Assembly (NCBI GenBank): GCA_015680685.1
Contig: MNCI01002033.1
Location: 201,443-265,442, forward strand
Length of the DNA: 64,000 nt
Direction: 5' to 3'
Source: Gnetum montanum
Taxonomy: Eukaryota; Streptophyta; Gnetopsida; Gnetales; Gnetaceae
Positions within the stretch are counted from its first letter, which is position 1. The number at the start of each line of letters is the position of its first letter. The notes beneath the pieces were generated by a model. That model saw nothing but the letters and a program-made list of their open reading frames with translations. It had not been told where the DNA came from and did no database searches. The position numbers were made by a program, and so were the translations under genes. Shown in pieces: positions 46,289 to 58,262 of the stretch.

Positions 46289-47960
46289 ATGGAACCAAGT
46301 GAGGGTTTGACTTACACTGACATTGATAGCATAGACACATTAGAGCAAGTCCATCACCAAATTCCAAGTCTTGACCTTGAGAATATCAATTGGGGAAAGT
46401 TGGAAATCCCTGATATGTTTAAGCAAGAACCCCTTGACCTAAAACCATTGTCCACCGGTATGGAATACACAGTTCTTAAAAATGAAAAATTGATAATTAT
46501 TAACATGAAACTTGCTCCTAAAAAAAAGAGACTACTGAGGGTAATAAACAAATGGTTAAAAGCCTTCACTTGGTCATATCTTGAATTAACTAAAATAAAT
46601 CCTAGGATATGCTAACATAGAATTTATAATGACCCCTCCATGAAGCCTCAAAGACAACTACAGAGGTGATTGAACCCAAAGCTGAAGCAAGTGGTTAAAG
46701 AAGAAATCAAACAACTTCTAAAAGCTGGGTTCATCTACCCCATTACTAATAGCAAATGGGGTTAGCGACTTAGTTATAGTGCCCAAAAAGGGAGGCAAAT
46801 GGAGGGTGTACATAGATTTTAGGCTATTGAATATGACAACATTCAAAGACCACTTTTCGTTGCCATTCATAGACCAAGTCTTAGACATCATTGTAGGGCA
46901 TCGCTACTATAGTTTTTTGGATGGGTACAGTGGGTACAACCAAATATAAATAGCCCCAGAAGACCAAGCCAAGACTACATTCACCAATCCTTGAGGAACA
47001 TTTTCATAAAAATAGGTGTTGTTTGGCTTATGCAATGCCCCTGCAATGTTTCAATGATTAGTTCTACGCATATTCCAATAGTAGATAAGAAACAGTGTGG
47101 AGGTATTCATGGATGACTTCTCCACCTATGGAGCAAACTTTGATCAAGCCTTGGACCGGTTAGAGCAAGTATTAAAACGATGTGTAGAAACCAATTTAAG
47201 GCTCAACTGGCAAAAAATCCATTTAATGGTCCAAGAAGGCATAGTATTAAGACATAAGATCTCACAAATAGGGATAGAGGTAGACCCCAAAAAGATCAAA
47301 TTTATCCAAGGAATTACCCATCAACCAAAAACTGTAAAAGATATCTGGTCATTCCTTGGACACATTGGCTACTACAGAAGGTTTATTGAGAACTTTTTAA
47401 AAATTGCAAAACCATTGGTTGAACTAACGAAAAAGGATGTACCTTTCAAATGGACCAGGGAATGCAAACTAGCTTTTTAAACCTTAAAATAGAAGCTTGT
47501 AGAAACACCCATTCTACAAGCTCCTAACTGGTCTAGACCATTCCACATAATGACTAATGCATCCAACTATGCTTTAGGAGCCATACTTACATAGGTAGAT
47601 GATCAAAAACATCCTTATTACATCCAGTGTGCAAGTAGAAGTATTACTGGTGCACAACTCAACTACACTACAACAGAGAAAGAATTAATGGTTGTAGTGT
47701 TTGCACTAGAAACATTTAGGCACTATGTCTTGGGCTATAAGGTATTCATACACATGGATCATAGTGCAATAATGTTCCTAATGAATAAACCAATGGTGAG
47801 CCCTTGCATCATACAATGGTTTGTAATCTTAAAAAAGTTTGATCTTATGATGATCAATCGTGAAGGCACCGAGAACATAGTTGTTGATCATTTTTCTCAG
47901 TTGCGATGGGATAGCAAAGAGGATGAGTATCCAATTTCTGATTATTTTCTAGATAAACTC
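46289..47960 (+). pseudogene. RT and RNase H of element E
   Basis: The spacer frame (EGLTYTDIDSIDTLEQ) leads into RT. A frameshift at about 46760 (GGGGTTAGC) separates the finger region from VPKKGGKW. The palm keeps FMDDFSTYG (about 47107). LNWQKIHLM and FLGHIGYYRRFI connect RT to RNase H. The first catalytic Asp of RNase H is Asn (47556-47558, TNAS where C has DAS). TTEKELMVVVFALE and HMDHSAI follow. In-frame stops are mostly TAG at Gln positions. Confidence 0.85.
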
Positions 47961-49355
47961 CTCTTTGTAGGTGTAGTGAATAATCAATTAACCATGAAGA
48001 TAATATGGTATAGTAGCATTCTCACCTATCTCCTTACACAACAAACACCTCAAGGGTTTGACGCTAAAAAGAAACAACAGTTTCTTCACCGAGCCAAGTA
48101 TTTTATGGAAATCAATGGGCAACTTTACAAAGTATGTCCTGATGGCTTGGTCCAATGGTGTGTTCCTAATGTAGATCAACTACAAGTTCTTCAAGATGCT
48201 CATGAGGGTCCTTGTGGGGGTCATTACACTGGGAGACAAACAACCATTAAGATCTTGCTTGCAAAATATTATTGGTCTACATTGTTTCAGGATGCCCATC
48301 ATTTCATCCAATCTTGTGAGCGCTGTCAATGTGATGGGGGGATGACTACTAGAATGGAGGATCCACAAAAATGGATCCAACCTTTAGAACCCTTTGACAT
48401 TTTTGGAATTGATTTTATGGGGTCAATTACACCAATGTCCAAAGGAAAAGCTTATATTATTGTTACCATTGATTACCTTACAAAATGGCCAAAAGAAGCT
48501 ACTGTTAAGGATTGTACATCATCTACAGCTACATGATTTATTCAACAACAAATCGTAAATAGGTTTAGTATGCCTCGTGCACTTATTTTAGACAATGGTA
48601 CACACTTCATAGGTGTGACTTTTCAAAAATTAATGCAATGCTTAGGGGTTGAGCACAAACTGACTACACCATATCACCCCCAAGCGAACGGTCAAGCTAA
48701 AGTCACCAATAGGGAGATTACGAAGATATTGACAAGAACCATTAGCACATTTAGGTGAGACTAGAGCACTAAACTGAACGATGCTCTTTGGGCATATTTC
48801 TCCACATGGAAACTCCCTATAGGCTACTCTCCCTATGAGTTAGTGTACGATAAATTACCAATGCTTCCCATTCAAATTGAGCTCTATACACTATCCATGT
48901 CATGTAACCTCAACCTTAACCTTGATCTAGCACAAAAACAATAGTTGATGGCCCTTAACCTACTAGATGAGAACCAATTGGCCACCTTGTCATCTAATGA
49001 ATTGCACAAGGCCTTCAATAAACAATGTCATGACCTAAGAATTGGGAAAGTTAAATATCAACCAAGAGATAAGGTTCTCTACTAGAATCCCACACATGTG
49101 CCACAACATACCAAATTTCAAATGTTGTGGAAAGGAACTTATGTCATCCATGCAACTTTTCCTTCAAGGGCCATGATGATATACAAACCTGAGAGCCTAG
49201 ATAAGAAATTTTTGATCAACGTCCAACAAACCAAACCTTTCCATGAGCTTAGATTAGCCAGTACTCATACTACCTTTTTTGGTGGACAACCTTGCTTACT
49301 ATTTTGGATCTCCTCCTTCCAACTCAATCATGGGGGAGATGACCACCAATGCTAA
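47961..49355 (+). pseudogene. Integrase of element E
   Basis: The zinc finger is intact (HEGPCGGHY ... SCERC, about 48207-48330). The core has GIDFMGS and LDNGTH, but the catalytic Glu in NGQAEVTN is Lys (48699-48701), a G-to-A change. The open stretch 47688-48536 covers the RNase H tail and most of the core without a stop. The C-terminal part (KFQMLWKGTYVIHATFP) ends at 49355. No chromodomain is present. Confidence 0.86.
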
Positions 49356-50242
49356 CCATTCTAAGCTCTTAGCTCTTTTTATATTTTTGTTTCATATATT
49401 TTTGTGTTACACCTTTTTATTTTGAGCATTTTCCAATTTTTCCTATTTTTTTTTACACCATTGTTCACATTTTTACTATTTCTTTGTTTGGTTGATTTAC
49501 TTTCATTCATCATATCATAAGTGCTCTTGATGGTGGATTGAATTATATACTATCGATTGCTGATGTTTGGTTTTTACCTTTGAATTATGATGCTGATATT
49601 ATGATATGGTTCTTTTGATAAAATAGGCAATGAGTCCACATCGTCCATTCATCCATTCAACTCTATGGTCTCCCTTGGCTTGAAATTGTATAGTCCCTTT
49701 TTTCTAATCAACTTCTTAATACATTGGTGGATTGGTATTTCTCAAACTAAAGGATGGACTCAATGGTTGAAAAGGGTGTGACTTCAAAGGGATTCAATGC
49801 ATTTGTGCTGGCCATTCTCTTGGGTCCTTGGATTCTTTTTCTTGGGTTTTCTTCCATTTTTCCATCGATCAAATATCAAGAAGCTCAATGAATAAAAATA
49901 AGACTTTGCATGGTGTGGTTCTCATGCAAAAAAAAGTGAAAATTCAAAGCACACCCCTTAGACATAATAAAGCAATATGGGCTACAAGCACTAGTTATGG
50001 CATTGGAAAGACATGTTACCCATGCCTGAAGGTTCCCTCTAACTAAGGCCCTTTCTCACTTCCTACTTCTCCATCTTACTCTCCTTGGGATGGTGGTGAC
50101 TCTTTGTGGAGGCATTCTTGTTACTTCAAGAGGATGGATTGGCCAAGTGTGTTGATGCGAGGTTACTAAGTATGGTTGGTTTGAGTTTGGATTTGGAATG
50201 AGTTCTACTTACTCATATTAACCATGACATACAAAAGGGACT
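49356..50242 (+). other. 3' untranslated region of element E, first part
   Basis: It contains a perfect inverted repeat TTTGCATG (49905-49912) / CATGCAAA (49923-49930) with a 10-nt loop, an A run, then the 24-nt block (49941-49964). It ends with the target duplication GGACT (50238-50242), where F is inserted. Confidence 0.8.
49905..49930 (+). promoter_or_regulatory. Conserved hairpin in the family-2 3' UTR (copy E)
   Basis: The arms are 8 bp (TTTGCATG/CATGCAAA) and the loop GTGTGGTTCT. Copy C (near 30667-30692) differs by one base in the left arm. D and F keep the loop but have damaged right arms. Confidence 0.55.
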
Positions 50243-51074
50243 TGATGAGTGGCGAGGTACCCCTACACTCAACCATACGAATATGAGCATTAACGCGTGA
50301 TCCGGTTGAACTTTGTAGACTAAGTGCCTACACACCTTATGGAACACTTAAGGTTAATCATTTGTTGTCTTTCCAGACTTACTTGTATTTTTCACAGTTG
50401 TATGGTTAAGTAAGTCTGAGGTATATGATTTTTATATCTTTTCTGTTTTATCTCCTATGATAATGAGGTGAAGGGTGAAGAGACTAATTAACTAACTTTA
50501 ACTAACTAACTAAGCCTTAATTAACCTAGCATCAGTATTCATTCCCACTTACCGTTCACACCCTGAACCAATACAACCTTTGGGCTTACTAAACGCTATT
50601 CGTTACTGGGATTACCAAGCGTAACGCACATGCTCAAAGCAGTCGTACTAAATGCACTTAACTAGGAGAGAAGGGTTGAGAGAGATTTAATGAACTAATA
50701 AAGCATTTAAATAATAAAAAATAAATAACAATAAGTAAAGTCCTATTTATCTTAGTCCATGCACTACAAGGTTTATCCAAGAAGTTCGTCTTTATTTCCA
50801 TACACAAACTTGTGTTCAGGTACAATATTTGCTCGAATAAAGATCCATTCACTCTGGAGCTCCTACTGTGGGCACACGGAAATTATTCCATCCTTGGAGA
50901 GGTAAAACTGCAAGAGTTTCGCTAAGGGTCTAGATCTAGATGAGAAACAAGGGAGAGCCGCTTCTTATTTATAAAAATGGCGGTGGACTGTGATATCGCG
51001 TACACGATATTGCGGGAACGACGTGATATCGCAGTGAGGACATGATATCACGTACGCGATATCGCATCCCATCA
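50243..51074 (-). mobile_element. 3' LTR of element F
   Basis: It is 832 bp. On the minus strand it starts TGATGGGATGCGATATCGC and ends CTCATCA. Five GATATC-type palindromes (50990-51066) lie upstream of the TATA box (minus strand, 50966-50973). Confidence 0.93.
50990..51066 (-). promoter_or_regulatory. GATATC palindrome cluster in U3 of LTR F
   Basis: Five copies of a (GC)GATATC(GC) motif occur within ~77 bp, spaced roughly 10-20 bp, ending about 20 bp from the TATA box. Similar clusters are in the solo LTR (61013-61072), F's other LTR (about 57177-57250) and, decayed, in E and C. Confidence 0.7.
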
Positions 51075-51090
51075 TACCCCCATGATTGAA
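51075..51090 (-). promoter_or_regulatory. Polypurine tract of element F
   Basis: On the minus strand CAATCATGGGGGTA directly precedes the LTR start TGATGGG. Confidence 0.75.
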
Positions 51091-52966
51091 TAAAAACTCA
51101 TCCTCGAGTTCCTTACAAAATATTGGGAAGGTATGAGATTATTAACTTGAATGGAACTAATGGAGCATGGGATGACATGTGAACGGATCATCATTACAGA
51201 ACATGACAAAACTGGTGTTCACAACAACAAGAGTGAACACCTTATACATTTGACATTAGGCCTTATTTGGCAGCTGAGAAAGAGAGAGAGAGAAAGAAGT
51301 TTTACTACTGTCAACGCGAAGATTACGCCTTTTTTTGTCCATCCATAAGTGCGCAATCGATCTCGTTCCTTGCATAGTTGTTTTAGCACCAATCCATTCT
51401 AAGTGTTCCTTCCAGATCCAATCCGTTGTTGCATGATTGCCATCTGCACACACAACACAGTCTTTATATTAGCAAGGGTAAATAAATCATAATGCAGTTG
51501 ATACCTTGCTTTGGTAAAAGGTCCATTGGCTGAGTTGTGGTATGGCTGATACAGGTCTGGAGATATATTCATGGTGACTACCAAAGGTGTAGGGGTTAGG
51601 AGAAAATTGAAAAAATTTGGGTTTGGACCCCCATGACTAAGAGCAAACCTCCGGTAGCAATAGAATGGGGAAAGAAAAAGAACAAGAAAGATGGAGAAAA
51701 ATAGACAACTATAACGTCGATAAAATGGATGTCAAGATGGAAATGAACAAAATAAAGTTAATTGCAAAAATTTTAATGGAAAGGAATTTAACTGGTGCAC
51801 CAAATAGAAATGCCAGTGGGTCCTCCCCAAACTAGGCTCATGCCCTTAATGCCCTGACAAACCCACATTCAAGAGTCCATAGGCTCTAGGAATGTCATTT
51901 GAAATGAGAGTTAAAGTCTTAACCGTAAGAATTTACCAAAAAGAAAACAATGCATCAAACAAAATATACACTAATGATACAACCGGAAATGAGGTGAACA
52001 ATGGAGAGAAGGATGGAGAGAAGAGAATGGAATGGAATCCCAAGAACAAGGTGGTGTATAGCCCCTTGTGTATTTCATGGTTAATGTAACTTAGCAGATC
52101 CCATTCCAAGTCTGGCCTCAACAAACCACATCCAGTGACTTCGCATTAATACATTCGGCCGACCCATCCTCTTGAAGTAACAAGAATGTCTTCACCAAAG
52201 AGTCACCACCATTCCGACAAAGTGAAAGATGAGATAGGAAGCAAGGAAGGGCCTTAGTTAGAGGGAAAATTTTTATTTTGAGTTCCATAACCAATGCTTG
52301 TAGCCCAAGGGATTATTTTGTCTAAGGGGTGTGCTTTGAATTATCACTTTCTTTCTCTTTTTCTCTTTTTTTTTGTTGTTTATGTGTTTATACGTGAGAA
52401 CCACACCATGCAAAGACTTTGTTATTTTTATTATCTTGGCTTTTCGATAATGGAGCAATGTCGAAATGGGAAGGAAAACTCAAGAAGAAAACATCCAAGC
52501 ACCCAAGAGAATGGCCAACACAAATGCATCAAGTTCCCTTGAAGTCACACCCTTTTCAATCCTTGAGTCCTTCCTTAGTTTGGAAATACCCGATCACCGA
52601 TTCATTTATAGTTCTTATTTAGAAAGGGACTATACATTTCCAAGCCAAGAGAGACCATAGAAATTTGTGGATGTATGGATGAAGTGGTCTCATTGCCTGT
52701 CATATCAAAAGAACCATACCTTAGTATCGACATCATAACTTAAAGGTAAAAATCAAACATTAGCAATCAATAGAAAAATAGTTCATACCATCATGAGCAC
52801 TTATTGATGATAAATTTACAAGATGGATAACACGCACAAGAAATGGAAAAGTATAAACGATGTTGTAAAACAAAAACAAGAAAAGTGAAAGAAATTTTTA
52901 AAACAAAAATATGCAAAGAAAAAATGTGTAAAACAAAAACTTAAAAGAACTGAGGACCTCAATTGA
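51091..52966 (-). other. 3' untranslated region of element F
   Basis: It is about 1.9 kb and collinear with the 3' UTRs of C and E. The 24-nt block is at 52319-52342. Short open stretches inside are not conserved in frame with other copies. Confidence 0.7.
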
Positions 52967-53800
52967 TTAACATAGGTGGCCATCTCCCCCATGACTAAAT
53001 TGAAAGGGAGAGATCCAAAATAATGAGTGTCTATTTGATTTTTTTAGAAGTGTCCAACTTCTCCTAATTGATGTTTTTAGGTTAAGGGATGGAAGTCGAT
53101 GATGCTCATACTCCAATGTATCTATGCCTTCATTGTAGGTGTGATTTGTTCCCCGAGTTTGTTCCATGCATGTTGGTGGGCTACTTTCTTGATCAGCTAT
53201 CACCCACTGGGTGTTCTCTTGTTGTGTGGTTGCTACATACAGAAACCTTTGTATCTGAGTTTCTTGGGCACACCAGTTGCATGTAGGAGATGCTGAGCAT
53301 TCCTCCATGTCATCACCCTCTGAGTCACTGTATGTGATGCATGGAACTTTATTCTTCTCGATGTTTCCATAAATATTTTCCTTAGATATTTCCAAGGAAA
53401 GATCACGGATTCCTAGGCACACGTTGATGATGCTGAGCCATGCCCTTCCCATTATAATTGGGAAGTTCCCTTTGTTACTGTTGACTTCTATCACTAGGAA
53501 ATCAACTGGGTATGACCAACCACACACAGTGGTAATGATGTCCTCCACTAATCCTAAGGGAATAGTGATGGACTAGTCAGCCAGCTCTAGTTGAATATTT
53601 CTCTTCTTGAGTGGAGGCAGGTTCCAAACTTTATACATTTCTCGTGAGATTAAGTTGACTCCAGAACCTAAGTCAAGAAGAGCCTTATGAGGTTCATTCC
53701 TAGTGACCTAGAGATAGATTAAGGGGCTTCCAGGATCAGAGAATTTCTTAGGAACGTGGCCCACCTTGATCTAGTCAATAACAGTATGTGTTAACATAAC
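52967..53800 (-). pseudogene. Protease region fused by deletion to the pol C-terminus, element F
   Basis: On the minus strand the protease text runs from about 53790 (PLIYL, then ALLDLGSGVNLIS, where D-S-G has become D-L-G) through FPIIMGRAWLS and SDSEGDD. An open frame of 193 codons starts at 53548. Near 53075-53030 it passes directly from the post-protease spacer (HHRLPSLNL) into the last codons of pol (SLFWISPFQFSHGGDGHLC). About 2.8 kb present in E (roughly 46.4-49.27 kb) is absent. The frame is kept across the junction, giving a short fused C-terminus. Confidence 0.85.
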
Positions 53801-54269
53801 CGTGTGTGTTGAGCTCTGTTGTTGGTTTGAAGGGAGCTCTGAAGCCTTATTTGTTGGAGGAGCATGCACAGACTTAATCACTTATGGTTGTGAGAGCTTT
53901 CTGGGGCTTTTGGTTTTGAAGAAAGGTCTTTTCTTCTTGCGGTTGTCAGAATCAGCGGCGAGTTGAAGATTTATAGCTCTCGTAGCATTACGTTGCTACG
54001 ATTGAGTGGGGAGTTCCCCTTGCATTGTTGGAGTGGGTGGTAGTGGAATTACCGACGTAAGAGATGCAGATGGATTCGAAGGATGGTATGTATGTGGCAT
54101 GTCTCCCGGAGGAGAAGGAGTCCTAAAATACTCCCAAACTTGGTAGTGATGTTTTGGGGTTGCGTGACCCATAGAGTCACTTGGAGAAACCGGCTGCTGC
54201 ACGTAGTAGCCATACGGGTCTGGTTGTCGGTAAGGGTATTGTTGTCTAGGCGATGTCATCCCCCATGAC

Positions 54270-56337
54270 TATGGGTGTTGCCACTACTGATGTTCCCTGA
54301 TAGGTTTTGGTGGAGTTCCACTTGGATAATATGTTAATGGTTGGTGGAACTACCTTGGGTTACCTTGGGGATAAGGTAACCTTTGGGGTGCCTACCATCT
54401 GTTAAGTCTTGGGTTGAGTGCATACACCCCAGACTCTTGCAGATGTGAGATTATTGGGCAACATCCCTTAGGATGGTCATATTGGTAGATCTCACATCCA
54501 CCATCATTATTCATATCTGAATCCACAACCTCATCGGCGTTAGTCATTTTTTCCTTACCCTTGTCACATGCATGGCCTGAATCTCTCTACTTTTTCTTAC
54601 CATGGTCACTACTTCATTCCTCCTTAGACTCCTCTATGATTTTTAGGACAGTTTCAATTTTACTATCTAAGGAGCTCCATATTTCATCTACCTTAGCTGA
54701 CACTTCCATTGTTAATTTCTAAGTGGAAAGGTTTTTCTATTCACCAACTCTTCGAGTGGTGACTCATCCTCTTCATCGCAGAATCTTACTCCCTTCTTTC
54801 AGAGGGAAGGATCACGGTTGTAATCTTCCGCGCTTTTTCTTTTCCATAGCTCCCCTTCTTCTTTAGCTACTTGCTCCAACAATCTATGAACTTCATGGGA
54901 TCTAAGTTCAGATAATCTCCCTTGGGCATATGTCCCAAGGGTTCTCCTGGTTTCATGTCTTAGCCCATCTACGAGATGGCATAGTTGATCCTGTTGTGCA
55001 TAATCATGGCCTGGGCAACGATGTAGCAATGCATAGTATCGGCCCATGGCACCATCCAAGGGTTCATGAGTACCCTACTTCCATCCTTGGATCTACTTAC
55101 GAAAGTTGGACACTCTAGAGTAGGTTTGGTATTTATCGTTGAACAATTCTAGCATCGTACTCCACCTCCTAATGGTTTCTGATTCTAAGAACTGGTACCA
55201 ACTCTTTGCTTCTTTTATGAGTGTCCTAGGAAATAACTTTAACTTCTGCCACTCATTTTCAATATTTTGTAAGGCACAGGAATCATGGAATGCCTGTAAG
55301 TGATTCTACGGATTAGCATTGTATCCCCCCTCAAACCGTGGGATATTGTTCATGTCTAGTCTCTTGATTTGGCTATCTTTTTGATGCGTTGTAGGTATTC
55401 TCACTGCCTCCATAATGTCTAACATACTCTGGGTTGCTAATAGGGGTTCATCATGATCATCTCTCTCATGACGTCTATGATGCCTACGTGGTTCCCTACT
55501 TTCCCTTCTACCATGCCTTGAATCTCTAAAGTACCCTCGTCCTCACTCTCAACTCTCTCGTCTAGGTCTCTCATTTCGCTTACCCTTATTCTCACCATTG
55601 TGCTCCTTATGACTACGTCCTGATGTGGAAGGAGAGGGTGAATGATGCGATGAAGGGGAAGAAGAAGGAGAACCATCGCCATGACAATGTTTTTTACTTT
55701 CTCTTTGGTGATCCCGACCCTGATTGTGAAGATGATCAGATTTTCTACCTTTGTCATGTGTTTGTGTTCCCTCGTTGAACACTTAGTGTTCATGGGCATC
55801 AGAACCAGGGTTATGTATCATAGAGTGTAGGTTCTAATACCCTGCCTCCTCACTATTGGTAGGAGGGGGAACATCATTTTGTGGAGAACCTATTGAGATA
55901 GGTTTACCACCCTTGATTTCGCTTATGATAGGTGAACCATTATGGGGCCCCTTGCCCTTCATCGATGTATGGTAACTCTCTTGTCGCTCATCTCGTTGGC
56001 GTTGCGCTTCGGTGGTATGGTAATCCCTTGCATTTTAATTGCATGCAATGTACTCAGCATATAATTGTGACATGCCAATTCGTGCAAGGGCACGAAGGAG
56101 CATGTTGGGGATGGCTCTATCTAGAGGTAATACTATGTTACCTTCTAAATCTCTCCAACGCAGCTGTTCGTCTTGATGGAAGAAAAAGATAAAATCGGGT
56201 ATATACTCATTGTGATGAGTATATACCACACTGAATTTTTGAAGAACTGGCAGATTTTGGTTATGTGTTTGATGCTTCCGACTATTTCTTGTGTGATCCC
56301 TAGGTGGTGAAGTGCTTTTATGAGAAGAAGAAGACAT
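54270..56337 (-). pseudogene. gag of element F
   Basis: It starts at ATG 56337 (MSSSSHKSTSPPRDHTRNS). One frame holds from there to about 54799 with several nonsense codons, mainly TAG. Contents: the FSVVYTHHNEYIPDF block, a Ser/His/Arg-rich region, the gag domain (55300-54800: NEWQKLKLFPRT, then MLELFNDKYQ and HEVHRLLEQVAKEEGEL). A frameshift follows before the knuckle-type CEIYQYDHPKGC region near 54490 and the Pro/Gln-rich part ending near 54000. It is better preserved than the gags of C and D. Confidence 0.85.
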
Positions 56338-56460
56338 TGTGTCTTATTGGTGTGCTATTGACTGTTGTTTAATTTTTCTTCTGATTAATCCTAAGGGTTA
56401 GTTTAAGCTTCCCAACGATGTGAATGATTTCCTATGTTCTACCTAGTGCACAAACAACTT

Positions 56461-56481
56461 AGTCCCCAGCAACAGCGCCAA
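56461..56481 (-). promoter_or_regulatory. Primer binding site of element F
   Basis: On the minus strand TTGGCGCTGTTGCTGGGGAC follows the 5' LTR end. It is close to the unmutated Athila-type site. Confidence 0.88.
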
Positions 56482-57258
56482 TGATGAGTGCCGAGGTACC
56501 CCTACACTCAACCATACAAATATGAGTGTTACATGCACGATCCAGTCAAACTCCGCAGACTAAGTGCCTACATGCCTTATGGAACACTTAAGGTTAATCG
56601 TTCGTTGTCTTCCCAGACTTACTTGTATTTGTCATGGTTGTATGGTTAAGTAAGATTGAGGTATATGATTTTTATATCTTTTTTGTNCTAACTAACTAAG
56701 CCTTAATTAACCTAGCATCAGTATTCATTCCCACTTACCGTTCACACCTTGAACCAATACAACCTTTGGGCTTACCAAACGCTATTCGTTACTGGGATTA
56801 CCAAGCGTAACACACATGCTCAAAGCAGTCGTACTGAATGCACTTAACTAGGAGAGAAGGGTTGAGAAAGATGTAATGAACTAATAAAGCATTTAAACAA
56901 TAAATAATAAATAACAATAAGTAAAGTCCTATTTAGCTTAGTCCATGAACTACAAGGTTTATCCAAGAAGTTCGTCTTTATTTCCGTACACAAACTTGTG
57001 TTCAGGTACAATATTTTCTCGAATAAAGATCCATTCACTCTGGAGCTCCTACTGCAGGCACAGGGAAATTATTTCATCTCTAGAGAGGTAAAATTGCCAG
57101 AGTTTCGCTAAGGGTCTAAATCTAGATGAGAAACAAGGGAGAGTCACTTCTTATTTATAGAAATGGTGGCAAACTGCAATATCGCGTATGATACATCATG
57201 TATGTGATATCGTAGTGAGGACGCGATATCGCGGCCCATGCGATATCGCATCCCATCA
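56482..57258 (-). mobile_element. 5' LTR of element F, with an N join
   Basis: It is 777 bp as assembled, against 832 bp in the other LTR. A single n at 56687 replaces about 55 bp present at the equivalent place in 50243-51074 (after TATATCTTTT). Otherwise the two LTRs are very similar. The TATA box is at 57152-57159 (minus). Confidence 0.9.
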
Positions 57259-58262
57259 GGACTTTAAACAACTTTGCTCTTGGGATTCCATTCCATTTCT
57301 ACTCTTCATCTTTCTTTCCATTTTCCACCTCATTGCCGGTTTTATGATTAGTCCATATCTTGGTTGATGCATTGTTTTTCCGTTGTAAATTCTTGTGGGT
57401 AAGTTTTTAACTCTTGCTTCCAAATGACATTCCTAGAGCCTACAGACTTTTTGGTTTGTGGGTTTGTCAAGGCATAAAGGGCATGAGCCTACTTTGGGGA
57501 GGACCCACTAGCATTCCTTTTTGGTGCAATTGTTAAATTCTTCTCCTTAAACGTTTCTTGTAATTAGCAATTTCTCATTTCATCCCCATCCATGACATCC
57601 ACTTTATTGGCATTACCGTTGTTATTTTTCCCATCTTTCTTGTTCCTTATATTTTTCCATCTTATTGCTACCAGAGGTTCGCTCTTAGTCATGGGAGCCC
57701 TGACACAAAAATTTCTCCATTCTACTATTTACCTTACCTGTACACCTTGGGTAATTATCAATAATAAACCTCTAACCTAGTTTCTGCCATAATCACAACC
57801 CAGCCAATGTGCTTTATATCGAGGCAAGGTATCAATTGCAATATGGCTTACTTATCCTTACTCATTTATGACTATGTTGTGTGTGTAGATGGTGATTATA
57901 TGAACTATGGACTAGGAGGAAGCACTTGGGATGGAATGGAGCTAGAAAGTTTATGCAGGAAACAAGTCTAGTCACGTGGCTATGGATAAACAATGTCTTG
58001 GAATTGGTAGCAACACATCTCATTTTCTTTTCTCCCTCTTTCTCTTCAAGCTATCAAGTGAAGGTCTGGATGTCATCCATGTACAGTGTTCACCACAAAG
58101 GGCGTGAACACCAATGTTGTAATATGTTTATCGATCCATTCACTAGGCACTTTGAGTCTATTATTCCCTATCACTGTCAGTTCTCATTCAATCAATAATC
58201 CCATACCTTTTCAATATTTTGTAAGGAACTCAAGGATGAGTTTTTATTTAGTTGTGGGGGTA
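57259..58262 (+). other. 3' untranslated region of element E, second part, with polypurine tract
   Basis: It continues E's 3' UTR after F, beginning with the duplicated GGACT. It ends with the polypurine tract GTTGTGGGGGTA (58251-58262). Confidence 0.8.

Larger units (their letters stand above)
50243..57258 (-). mobile_element. Element F: nested, internally deleted family-2 retrotransposon
   Basis: The two LTRs (50243-51074 and 56482-57258) are in the same minus-strand orientation and flanked by a perfect 5-bp duplication GGACT (50238-50242 and 57259-57263). The internal region is 5387 bp, against about 8.1 kb in C, because RT, RNase H and integrase are missing. It retains the PBS, gag, protease-region text, the last ~25 codons of pol, the long 3' UTR and the polypurine tract. 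Its insertion splits E's 3' UTR, which continues at 57259 exactly where C and D are continuous. It must have used proteins in trans. Confidence 0.93.
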
